A stretch of DNA of 15,317 nt from Acidobacteriaceae bacterium (GTDB taxonomy: Bacteria > Acidobacteriota > Terriglobia > Terriglobales > Acidobacteriaceae). The notes beneath the pieces are model-generated. The model was not told where the DNA came from, made no database searches, and saw only the letters and a program-made list of their open reading frames with translations. A program made the position numbers and the translations under genes. Location of the stretch: NCBI GenBank assembly GCA_003162255.1, contig PMMJ01000296.1, forward strand, positions 1,466 through 16,782. The letters are read 5' to 3'. Positions 1-6,737 of the stretch are shown piece by piece; position 1 is the stretch's first letter, and each line of letters begins with the position of its first letter.

Positions 1-378
1 GTGCGGCGGTTCAATTTCCTGCTTTTCCAGGACTGGGAGACTCCGCAGTTCAAGCTCATGCGTAATCCGGACGTGACCGTGCGCAGCCGCGGAGTCATGG
101 AGAAGTGCACTTACTGCGTGCAGCGAATTAGCGAGAAGCGCATCGACGCCGAGCGCGCCGATTCCACTATTAAGGAAGGCGAGTTGCAGACGGCTTGCCA
201 GCAGTCCTGTCCGGCCAATGCCATCGTATTCGGCAACCTCAACGATCCGAACAGCCAGGTCAATAAGTGGAAAGCGCAGGCTAGGAACTACTCCCTGCTC
301 GGCGAATTGAATACACGGCCGCGCACAACGTATCTGGCGGAAGTGCGCAATCCCAACCCCGAGTTAGAAGTAAGTTAG
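1..378 (+). CDS. actB: Alternative complex III iron-sulfur subunit ActB, C-terminal fragment
   Basis: This is the last 125 codons of a gene that enters from the left edge. The GTG at base 1 is an internal Val codon, not a start. The fragment has four cysteines in a ferredoxin-like arrangement, C36-x2-C39 and C66-x3-C70 followed by Pro, as in the NrfC/PsrB/DmsB-type electron-transfer subunits. In known ActB proteins this Fe-S part sits at the C-terminal end, after a molybdopterin-enzyme-like half that lacks the cofactor. The role is to wire electrons from the quinol site in ActC towards the haem subunits on the periplasmic face. The next gene is the NrfD-like partner actC, 37 bases downstream, which supports the identification over a generic 4Fe-4S protein. 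The N-terminal ~900 residues, including other cluster ligands, are outside the window. Confidence 0.93.
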   Translation: MRRFNFLLFQDWETPQFKLMRNPDVTVRSRGVMEKCTYCVQRISEKRIDAERADSTIKEGELQTACQQSCPANAIVFGNLNDPNSQVNKWKAQARNYSLLGELNTRPRTTYLAEVRNPNPELEVS

Positions 379-415
379 AACCGGAGTCAAAAGCATAGTG
401 GAGCGCATGTAAGGC

Positions 416-1807
416 ATGGCTACGAACACACAAATACCCGTGGCAGACAGGCGAGTACCGGTGATCGCGCCGGGCCATACCTTCTCCACCATCGGCGAGA
501 AGATCAGCAACATCGTGCTGAGCCGCCCAGTCTCACTGGGATGGATCTTCGGCTTCCTGATCGTGTTCTCGATGATGAACATGCTGATGATGGCCCTCGG
601 GTACTTGTTCATTAAGGGCACAGGAATCTGGGGCATCAACATTCCCATCGGGTGGGGATTCGCCATCGTTAACTTCGTCTGGTGGATCGGTATTGGCCAC
701 GCCGGCACACTGATTTCAGCGATTCTGTGCCTGCTTCGCCAGACTTGGCGCAACTCGATCAACCGCTTCGCCGAAGCTATGACGCTGTTTGCGGTTGCCT
801 GCGCCGGCATCTTCCCGCTGGCTCACACTGGACGCCCATGGCTCGCGTACTGGCTCTTTCCGTATCCGAACACCATGCGTTACTGGCCGAATTTTCGCAG
901 TCCGCTGGTGTGGGACGTGTTCGCGGTTTCGACTTACTTCACCATTTCGCTGGTGTTCTGGTTTGTGGGATTGATACCCGACTTCGCCTCGTTGCGCGAC
1001 CGCGCCGAAAGTACCTTGGTCCAGCGTATCTACGGGCTGCTCGCGATGGGATGGCGCGGTTCGGCGCGCCACTGGCACCGTTACGAGACGGCCTACTTAC
1101 TTCTCGCCGGTCTTGCGACGCCGCTGGTGCTCTCTGTTCACACCGTTGTTAGCTTTGATTTCGCGGTCGGCATTGTTCCTGGCTGGCACACTACGATCTT
1201 TCCGCCGTACTTTGTTGCGGGCGCCATCTATTCCGGTTTTGCCATGGTGCTTTGTCTCGCGATTCCGATCCGCGCGATCTACGGACTGCAGGACTTCATT
1301 ACCATGCGCCATTTGGAGAACGCAGCCAAGGTCATGCTGGCCACCGGCCTCATCGTTGCCTACGGCTATGGGATGGAGGCGTTCATGGGTTGGTACAGCG
1401 GCAGCCAGTTCGATTCTTTTCTGCTCTGGAACCGGCTGCACGGGCCCTATCGGCTGTCATACGCTGCATTGCTTGCTTGCAACATTTTCATCCCGCAGGT
1501 TCTTTGGCTGAAGAAATTCCGCGTCTCGACCGGCTGGCTTTGGCTCATCTCGTTCGTGGTTCTGGTCGGTATGTGGCTGGAGCGCTTTATCATCGTAGTC
1601 GTCAGTTTGAGCCGCGACTTCCTGACTTCTTCATGGGGCCAATACTACCCAACGAAGTGGGACTGGATGACTTTCGCCGGCACTATCGGCATGTTTCTAA
1701 CTGCCATGTGGCTGTTTGTACGCATTCTGCCCATGATCTCCATCTTCGAATTGCGCACTTTGCTGCCGGAGTCGCAGGTGCACGAGGCGGCGGAGGTGAA
1801 GCAATGA
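416..1807 (+). CDS. actC: Alternative complex III NrfD/PsrC-like membrane subunit ActC
   Basis: The protein has 463 residues and about ten hydrophobic spans (roughly 41-67, 80-107, 120-140, 166-188, 227-247, 263-287, 305-322, 346-366, 373-397, 417-437), as expected for the NrfD/PsrC family. It is the integral membrane quinol-oxidising subunit. His137 in AHTGRPW and Asp167 in SPLVWD match the positions of residues reported to line the quinol site in solved ACIII structures; I rely on memory for that equivalence. The ATG at 416 gives a normal N-terminus with a GGAG 12 bases upstream. The stop overlaps the actD start in ATGA at 1804-1807, so translation is probably coupled. ActF further down is a paralogous-fold subunit. 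Identification is firm because of the B-C-D-E-F order. Confidence 0.95.
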   Translation: MATNTQIPVADRRVPVIAPGHTFSTIGEKISNIVLSRPVSLGWIFGFLIVFSMMNMLMMALGYLFIKGTGIWGINIPIGWGFAIVNFVWWIGIGHAGTLISAILCLLRQTWRNSINRFAEAMTLFAVACAGIFPLAHTGRPWLAYWLFPYPNTMRYWPNFRSPLVWDVFAVSTYFTISLVFWFVGLIPDFASLRDRAESTLVQRIYGLLAMGWRGSARHWHRYETAYLLLAGLATPLVLSVHTVVSFDFAVGIVPGWHTTIFPPYFVAGAIYSGFAMVLCLAIPIRAIYGLQDFITMRHLENAAKVMLATGLIVAYGYGMEAFMGWYSGSQFDSFLLWNRLHGPYRLSYAALLACNIFIPQVLWLKKFRVSTGWLWLISFVVLVGMWLERFIIVVVSLSRDFLTSSWGQYYPTKWDWMTFAGTIGMFLTAMWLFVRILPMISIFELRTLLPESQVHEAAEVKQ

Positions 1808-2352
1808 CAATCGAAACCAGCGAGTCACCCATTTACGGATTGATGGCCGAGTTCGATTCGGCGCAAGAACTGGTAGCCGCTGCGCACAAGACTCACGCGG
1901 CGGGTTATCAGAAGATCGATGCTTACAGCCCGTTCCCCATCGAGGGCCTTGCCGAGGCCATCGGTTTTCATAAGAACAGCGTGCCTCTCGTCGTGCTTAT
2001 CGGCGGACTTATTGGTGGGATATCGGCGTACGCGTTGCAGTATTGGGTGGCGGTGATCACTTATCCGGTCAACGTCGCTGGACGCCCTTATCACTCCTGG
2101 CCTTCGTTCATCATCGTGACTTTCGAACTGACGATTCTTTTCGCGGGACTTTCGGCTGCTATCGGCATGATTGCCCTCAACGGCCTGCCTATGCCCTATC
2201 ACCCGGTGTTTAACGTGCCCGAGTTCGCCAAGGCCTCGGAAAATAAATTCTTCCTGATCGTGTTTTCGAGCGACCCGAAATATGATGCTGCCCGCACGCG
2301 CTCGTTTCTCAACGACCTTGCTCCACGCATGATTGCGGAGGTGCCAAGCTAG
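1804..2352 (+). CDS. actD: Alternative complex III subunit ActD (DUF3341)
   Basis: The protein has 182 residues and starts at the ATG overlapping the actC stop by four bases. The same frame stays open upstream inside actC, but the family begins with a motif like PIYGLMAEFDSAQEL, which lies just after this ATG. The layout is a soluble N-terminal domain of ~58 residues, a membrane hairpin (about 60-86 and 99-126), then a C-terminal stretch starting PYHPVFNVPEF that resembles the family. In ACIII structures ActD is a two-helix membrane subunit with a cytoplasmic domain; no cofactor ligands are seen or expected. The GGAGGTG at 2337-2343, inside its 3' end, serves the next gene. Function beyond structural support is not established. 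Confidence 0.93.
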   Translation: MTIETSESPIYGLMAEFDSAQELVAAAHKTHAAGYQKIDAYSPFPIEGLAEAIGFHKNSVPLVVLIGGLIGGISAYALQYWVAVITYPVNVAGRPYHSWPSFIIVTFELTILFAGLSAAIGMIALNGLPMPYHPVFNVPEFAKASENKFFLIVFSSDPKYDAARTRSFLNDLAPRMIAEVPS

Positions 2353-2354
2353 CC

Positions 2355-3014
2355 ATGGGTACAACGCGCAACCTCCGAAAGTTTCTGCCGGTGCTGGCGC
2401 TGATCGCCGTGACCGCCGGATGCCGCATCGACATGCACATACAGCCGTATTACCGGCCCATGGCGAAGAGCGATTTTTTCACTGACGATCGCTCTGCCCG
2501 GTTGCCGGTCGAGGGTACGATCGCGCGGGGCGATCTTCGCGAAGATACCTACTTCTACACTGGAAAAATCGGCAACAATCCCGGCGACTTTCTGCCATTC
2601 CCGGCGACCCAAGAAGTTCTCGATCGCGGACGCGAGCGCTTCAATATCAACTGCACACCGTGCCACGGTCGTGTCGGCGATGGCAACGGCTTCATCCCAT
2701 CGCGCGGATTTCGCCGGCCGCCGTCGTATCACATCGACCGTTTGCGCAAAGTGCCGATAGGCTACTTCTTCGACGTCATGACCAACGGTTTCGGCGTGAT
2801 GCCTGAATACGGCACGCAGGTTGCGCCGCGCGATCGCTGGTGCATCGCGGCGTACATCCGCGCACTGCAACTTAGCCAGAATGCAACTTCGGCTGAGATT
2901 CCCTCGGGACAAAGAATTCCGTCGCCTCCGCCGCAGTTCCGCGACATTGGCAACGGAGCCACGCTGCCACAAGTTGCGCCGCCCGCCGCCGCAATCAAAG
3001 GGGAATCCAAATGA
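2355..3014 (+). CDS. actE: Alternative complex III monohaem cytochrome c lipoprotein ActE
   Basis: The protein has 219 residues. The N-terminus is a lipoprotein signal with a hydrophobic core at 11-20 and a lipobox ending TAGC, placing the acylated Cys at residue 23. This anchors it to the outer face of the inner membrane. One haem c site is present, C100-T-P-C103-H104, with Met149 in GVMPEY as the likely sixth ligand. It accepts electrons within ACIII and hands them on to the oxidase or a soluble cytochrome. GGAGGTG lies 11 bases before the ATG, two bases separate it from actD, and the stop overlaps the actF start in ATGA. The Pro-rich tail after about 185 is low complexity. Confidence 0.95.
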   Translation: MGTTRNLRKFLPVLALIAVTAGCRIDMHIQPYYRPMAKSDFFTDDRSARLPVEGTIARGDLREDTYFYTGKIGNNPGDFLPFPATQEVLDRGRERFNINCTPCHGRVGDGNGFIPSRGFRRPPSYHIDRLRKVPIGYFFDVMTNGFGVMPEYGTQVAPRDRWCIAAYIRALQLSQNATSAEIPSGQRIPSPPPQFRDIGNGATLPQVAPPAAAIKGESK

Positions 3015-4201
3015 CCACGGCCGCTATGAATAAGGCGGACCTGATGGCCCCGCCCGTGGCTCAGATTATGCAGCAGCGGTCGCTCGTCATCGGCGTGATT
3101 GGTGCCGTTGTTTCCGTCGTTGGGGCTTTTCTTGCTCCCGGAAGTTTTTATTCCGCGTATCTTACCGGCTTCATGTTCTGGCTCGGTCTCTCGCTCGGAT
3201 GCATGGCCATCCTGATGCTCTACCACCTGGTCGGCGGTGCGTGGGGCACGGTGATTCGCCGCATTCTCGAGTCGGGCATGATGACGCTGCCACTCATGTT
3301 CGTCCTGTTCATTCCGATTTTGTTGAATCTGCCCAAACTGTATTTCTGGGCCCGGCCCGATGGGCGGACTGATCCGAAGATCGCGGAGATCGCGCACAGC
3401 TATCTCAATTTTAACGGCATTCTGGCCCGCTACATCTTGTACTTCGTTATCTGGATCGGGATGGCCTACTTCCTGAATCGCTGGTCTACCGAGCAGGACT
3501 CGACTGCCGGGCAGAGCACGGTGCGCTTCCGCGCGTTGAGTTCGATTGGACTTGTTATTTACTCGCTCACGATTTCCTTCGCCGTGATCGACTGGGTAAT
3601 GTCGCTGCAAGCGCGCTGGATCTCGACTATCTACGGTCTGCTCTTCGTTGCGGGCGAAGCGCTCTCCGCCTTCTGCTTCTGCGTGGTGATCGAGAGCATT
3701 CTCGGCAAGCGCAAGCCGATGTCCGAGTATCTGACGGATACGGAAGTCCACGACCACGGCAAGTTCATGCTCGCCTTCGTGATGGTTTGGGCGTACTTCA
3801 ATTTTTCGCAATGGCTCATCATCTGGGCCGGCAACCTGCCCGAAGAGATTCCGTGGTATGTGCGCCGCATGAATGGAGGGTGGGAAACGGTCGGCCTGTT
3901 CCTCGTGGTGTTTCACTTCGCGGTGCCGTTCGCGCTCCTGCTCTCGCGCCGGTTGAAGCGCAAGACTCACACTCTGGTCTGGCTCGCGTCCTGGCTGATA
4001 TTCATGCGCATTGTCGACATTTTTTGGCACATCGAGCCGGCATCGCATCCTGCGTTTCACGTCAGTTGGGTGCTTTTCACGATCGTCGCGGGAATCGGCG
4101 GTCTTTGGATGGCTTACTTTTTTCACAACCTGAGAGCGCGTCCGTTGCTGGCCGTGAACGCGCCGCAGACGCTGAGACTTCTGGAGCCGTCGCATGAGTG
4201 A
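3011..4201 (+). CDS. actF: Alternative complex III second quinone-binding-type membrane subunit ActF
   Basis: The protein has 396 residues with about ten hydrophobic spans, related in fold to ActC. The clearest family mark is residues 247-286, with HDHGKFMLAF, then WAYFNFSQWLIIWAGNLPEE and WYVRR, a hallmark stretch of ActF proteins. Further on are WETVG, FHFAVPF and a late RIVDIFWHIEP motif. The role is in the membrane arm of ACIII, proposed to take part in proton translocation or quinone handling. The start is the ATG overlapping actE by four bases; an ATG five codons later (3026) is an alternative. A purine-rich GGGGAA precedes the start. The 3' end overlaps the next gene by eight bases. 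Confidence 0.94.
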   Translation: MTTAAMNKADLMAPPVAQIMQQRSLVIGVIGAVVSVVGAFLAPGSFYSAYLTGFMFWLGLSLGCMAILMLYHLVGGAWGTVIRRILESGMMTLPLMFVLFIPILLNLPKLYFWARPDGRTDPKIAEIAHSYLNFNGILARYILYFVIWIGMAYFLNRWSTEQDSTAGQSTVRFRALSSIGLVIYSLTISFAVIDWVMSLQARWISTIYGLLFVAGEALSAFCFCVVIESILGKRKPMSEYLTDTEVHDHGKFMLAFVMVWAYFNFSQWLIIWAGNLPEEIPWYVRRMNGGWETVGLFLVVFHFAVPFALLLSRRLKRKTHTLVWLASWLIFMRIVDIFWHIEPASHPAFHVSWVLFTIVAGIGGLWMAYFFHNLRARPLLAVNAPQTLRLLEPSHE

Positions 4202-4700
4202 CGAAATGAATCACGGCCGCTCCGGCCAGGAAGCCGGTTTCGAACGCGAAGACTTGAGTTCGCGCGGCATCTTCTTTTTTATGATCGGCCTCGCGATCGT
4301 TGGCGTGGCCATTTATTTCATCATCATCGGCATGTACTCGTTCCTCGACAAATATGAGCGCTCGCAGATGGCCACCGCCAGTCCGTTGCTTACTTCGAAC
4401 GGGGCGATGTCGCGCGTGGTCACGCAGGAGTACATGGAGCAACGGTTCAAGGAAAACGGCGTTCCCATGCTCGAAGTCAACGAGCGCGGCCAGTTTCGCG
4501 ACTTCCTGCTCAATCAGGAGAACCAACTCAACAGCTATGGCTGGATCGACAAAGATGCAGGCGTGGCGCACATTCCGATCGAGCGCGCCATGGACTTGAT
4601 CGTTCAGCGCGGATTGCCCGTGTATCCGCAAAGCAGCGCGAATGCGAGCGCTGCGGCAAGCAAAGCGCCCGCTCAGAAATCGGCAGCAGCAAAGCAGTAG
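4194..4700 (+). CDS. Small single-span membrane protein of the ACIII operon, function unknown
   Basis: The protein has 168 residues and its start overlaps actF by eight bases, so it belongs to the same transcript. It has a charged N-terminus with FEREDLSSRGIF, one membrane span at about 24-50, then an extracytoplasmic or cytoplasmic domain of about 90 residues with YGWIDKDAGVAHIPIERAM and QRGLPVYP (about 115-146), and an Ala/Lys/Ser-rich disordered tail. Proteins with this YGW-D...IPI-RAM pattern recur beside respiratory genes in my recollection, but I know of no assigned function. No metal- or haem-binding motif is visible and there is no cysteine. By position it could be an extra ACIII subunit comparable in size to ActG, or an assembly factor linking ACIII to the oxidase encoded next. 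Being a gene is well supported; the role is inference. Confidence 0.85.
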   Translation: MSDEMNHGRSGQEAGFEREDLSSRGIFFFMIGLAIVGVAIYFIIIGMYSFLDKYERSQMATASPLLTSNGAMSRVVTQEYMEQRFKENGVPMLEVNERGQFRDFLLNQENQLNSYGWIDKDAGVAHIPIERAMDLIVQRGLPVYPQSSANASAAASKAPAQKSAAAKQ

Positions 4701-4741
4701 GTGCTTGGCCTCTAAAGCGGGCGTGTGCTTTCGAAGCGATT

Positions 4742-4808
4742 ACGGTATCGCTAAAGCGATACCCTGATACGAACCCACGGTATCGCTAAGACGATGCCCT
4801 GATACGAA
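4742..4808 (+). repeat. Two tandem palindromic repeats between ACIII and oxidase operons
   Basis: Two 32-base copies at 4742-4773 and 4777-4808 repeat with a 35-base period and differ at three positions. The first copy contains a perfect palindrome at 4744-4763: 9-base arms GGTATCGCT/AGCGATACC around AA. The second copy keeps the left arm, but its right arm has drifted to GACGATGCC, which can still pair over 7 bases in RNA with one G-U. No T-tract follows, so this is not a standard intrinsic terminator. It could be an operator pair for the oxidase genes, an mRNA-stabilising structure, or an interspersed repeat. I see no convincing sigma-70 promoter in the remainder of this 146-base spacer. 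Confidence 0.85.
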
Positions 4809-4846
4809 GGAACCGTTCCGGCCGGACAGTCGGAAAGGAAAAAGCA

Positions 4847-5734
4847 GTGCATAGTAAAAGCAGTTTCGCCAACTTGATCGTCGCAGCGACTTTCGTGCTC
4901 ATGCTCTCGGTCGTTCCGCTGTTTGCGCAGGGTGCGCGCGGTCCCATCATGGGCGGCGGCATCATGAGTCCGCCCGCCAACCAGCGTCCACCTGGACTTG
5001 AATTCGTCGGCATTGAGCAACATCTCAACGCCGACGTTCCCGTCGATCTCGAATTCCGCGACGAACTCGGCAACCCGGTCAAGCTCGCCGACTATTTCGG
5101 CCATGGACGCCCGGTCATCCTGAACCTGGGCTACTATCAATGCCCCATGTTATGCAGCGAACTGCTGCAAGGGCTAGTCGGTTCGATGAAGGCACTCACC
5201 TTCAATCTCGGCCAGGATTTTGACATCATCACGGTGAGCTTCGACCCGCGCGAAACCACGGAAATGGCGGCCGAAAAAAAGCGGGACATGATGAAGCGCT
5301 ACGGCCGCCCCAATGCCGATAAAGGTTGGCACTTTCTCACCGGCAAGGCAGACCAGATCAATGCGCTTACGCAAGCGGTGGGCTTCCAATATCAGTTCGA
5401 TCCGAAAACCGAGCAGTACGCCCACGCGGCCGCCATTGTTATGCTCACGCCCGACCACCACATTTCGGGATACTTCTATGGGGTCGAGTTCTCTCCCAAG
5501 GATCTGCGCCTTGGACTTGTGCAGGCCTCGCAAAACAAGATCGGCAACATCGGCGACCAGGTGCTTCTATACTGCTACCACTACGATCCCAGGACCGGAA
5601 AATACGACGCCGTTGTCAGCAACATTTTGAAGCTGGCTGCGCTCGGCACCATGCTCATTCTGGGAACATTTATGTTCGTCATGTTCCGGTTCGATCATAA
5701 GGCGGCGCATGGCGAATCGGGGCGAGTGAAGTAA
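4847..5734 (+). CDS. SCO1/SenC/PrrC-type copper chaperone for cytochrome oxidase
   Basis: The protein has 295 residues and a GTG start at 4847, preceded by GGAAAGGA with 7 bases spacing. It has an N-terminal secretion signal or anchor (about 8-28, ending FAQG), then a thioredoxin-fold domain. The copper/redox site is intact: C99-P-M-L-C103 and a conserved His193 in YAHAAAIVML. SCO proteins deliver copper to, or reduce the cysteines of, the CuA centre of subunit II; coxB follows two bases after the stop, which fits. Unlike the classical N-anchored SCO, there is a second hydrophobic span near the C-terminus (about 261-281) followed by a basic tail. A further Cys243 sits in LYCYHYDP. Confidence in family is high. 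Confidence 0.93.
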   Translation: MHSKSSFANLIVAATFVLMLSVVPLFAQGARGPIMGGGIMSPPANQRPPGLEFVGIEQHLNADVPVDLEFRDELGNPVKLADYFGHGRPVILNLGYYQCPMLCSELLQGLVGSMKALTFNLGQDFDIITVSFDPRETTEMAAEKKRDMMKRYGRPNADKGWHFLTGKADQINALTQAVGFQYQFDPKTEQYAHAAAIVMLTPDHHISGYFYGVEFSPKDLRLGLVQASQNKIGNIGDQVLLYCYHYDPRTGKYDAVVSNILKLAALGTMLILGTFMFVMFRFDHKAAHGESGRVK

Positions 5735-5736
5735 CT

Positions 5737-6735
5737 ATGTCGAAATTTCTACCTTTGTGGCCCGATCAGGCCTCGACCATGTCAGGCCAGGTGGATGCGC
5801 TCTACATCTATCTGCTCCTGGTCGCTGGCGTCATGACCGCGCTCATCTTTGTCGCCGTTACGGTGCTGGCGATCAAGTATCGCCGCGTGCGTGGACGCGA
5901 AGCCCAACAGATCGAAGGCTCCACCATCCTCGAAATCACATGGTCGGTCATTCCTTTTTTCGTGATGTTGACCTTCTTCATCTGGGGCGCCGTACTCTAC
6001 TTCAAGGAACGCACGCCTCCTGCGGACTCCACAGAAATTTACGTCGTCGCCAAGCAGTGGATGTGGAAGTTCGAGCACATGGAGGGGCAGCGCGAGATCA
6101 ACGAACTGCACGTGCCCACCGGCCAGAACATCAAGCTCATCATGACCTCGCAGGACGTGATCCACAGCTTCTTCGTCCCGGCATTCCGCCTCAAGCAGGA
6201 CGTCTTGCCCGGCCGCTACACCACGCTCTGGTTCAAGGCCACGGTGCCCGGCCGCTATCATTTGTTCTGCGCCGAGTACTGCGGGACCAACCACTCCGGG
6301 ATGGGCGGCGAAATCGTCGTCATGGAGCCACGGGATTACGCGCAGTGGATGGCGGGCGGACCGGCGGTCCCCTTGCAGGAGACCGGCAAGCAGCTATTCG
6401 CTACGCTCGGATGCGCGACCTGCCATCGTTCCGACGTCCAAGGGCGCGGCCCCAATCTGGTGGGTATCTACAACAAACCGGTTCTGCTCGAAGACGGACG
6501 CACGGTGACAGCCGATGAGAACTATGTTCGCGAGTCCATCCTCAATCCCACGGCAAAGATTGTGAACGGGTTCAAACCGGTGATGCCCACCTTCCAGGGC
6601 ATCGTCAGCGAAGAGCAGTTGAACGCGCTGGTGGCCTATGTGAAATCGTTGGCCCAGCCAACCCCGGGAAGCGCGGGGCTGCAGAACGAGCCCGCCGCTT
6701 CTCCGGCACAAACACAGAAGACGCAGGTGCAATAG
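5737..6735 (+). CDS. coxB: Cytochrome c oxidase subunit II with fused cytochrome c domain (caa3 type)
   Basis: The protein has 332 residues. Two membrane helices (about 22-47 and 68-89) are followed by a cupredoxin domain with a complete CuA site: His143, Cys178, Glu180 (backbone ligand), Cys182, His186 and Met189. A C-terminal cytochrome c domain follows from about 213, with C226-A-T-C229-H230 and Met283 in PVMPTF as axial ligand. The fusion defines a caa3 oxidase, which can take electrons directly from ACIII or a small cytochrome c. KQWMWKFEH (106-114) is the usual aromatic patch for electron entry. The Gln/Pro-rich tail after 308 looks disordered. The start lies two bases after the SCO stop; no strong Shine-Dalgarno is seen, so coupling to upstream translation is likely. 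Confidence 0.97.
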   Translation: MSKFLPLWPDQASTMSGQVDALYIYLLLVAGVMTALIFVAVTVLAIKYRRVRGREAQQIEGSTILEITWSVIPFFVMLTFFIWGAVLYFKERTPPADSTEIYVVAKQWMWKFEHMEGQREINELHVPTGQNIKLIMTSQDVIHSFFVPAFRLKQDVLPGRYTTLWFKATVPGRYHLFCAEYCGTNHSGMGGEIVVMEPRDYAQWMAGGPAVPLQETGKQLFATLGCATCHRSDVQGRGPNLVGIYNKPVLLEDGRTVTADENYVRESILNPTAKIVNGFKPVMPTFQGIVSEEQLNALVAYVKSLAQPTPGSAGLQNEPAASPAQTQKTQVQ

Positions 6736-6737
6736 TT

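Noticed and set aside
1..3. GTG at base 1 as a start codon
   Set aside because: The protein begins mid-domain in a Fe-S subunit; the window edge simply cuts the gene.
1252..1803. Long N-terminal extension of ActD in the same frame
   Set aside because: It overlaps actC in another frame and has no membrane or family pattern; the family N-terminus begins at the ATGA overlap at 1804.
2762..4195. 477-codon minus-strand open frame opposite actE and actF
   Set aside because: It is His/Arg/Glu-rich with no domain pattern, typical of the complement of GC-rich membrane-protein codons; actE and actF are certain.
4744..4763. Palindrome as an intrinsic terminator of the ACIII operon
   Set aside because: No T-tract follows on either strand and the arms are only moderately stable; kept as a repeat or possible operator.
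4742..4808. CRISPR-like repeats
   Set aside because: Only two units, a three-base gap and no spacers or cas genes.
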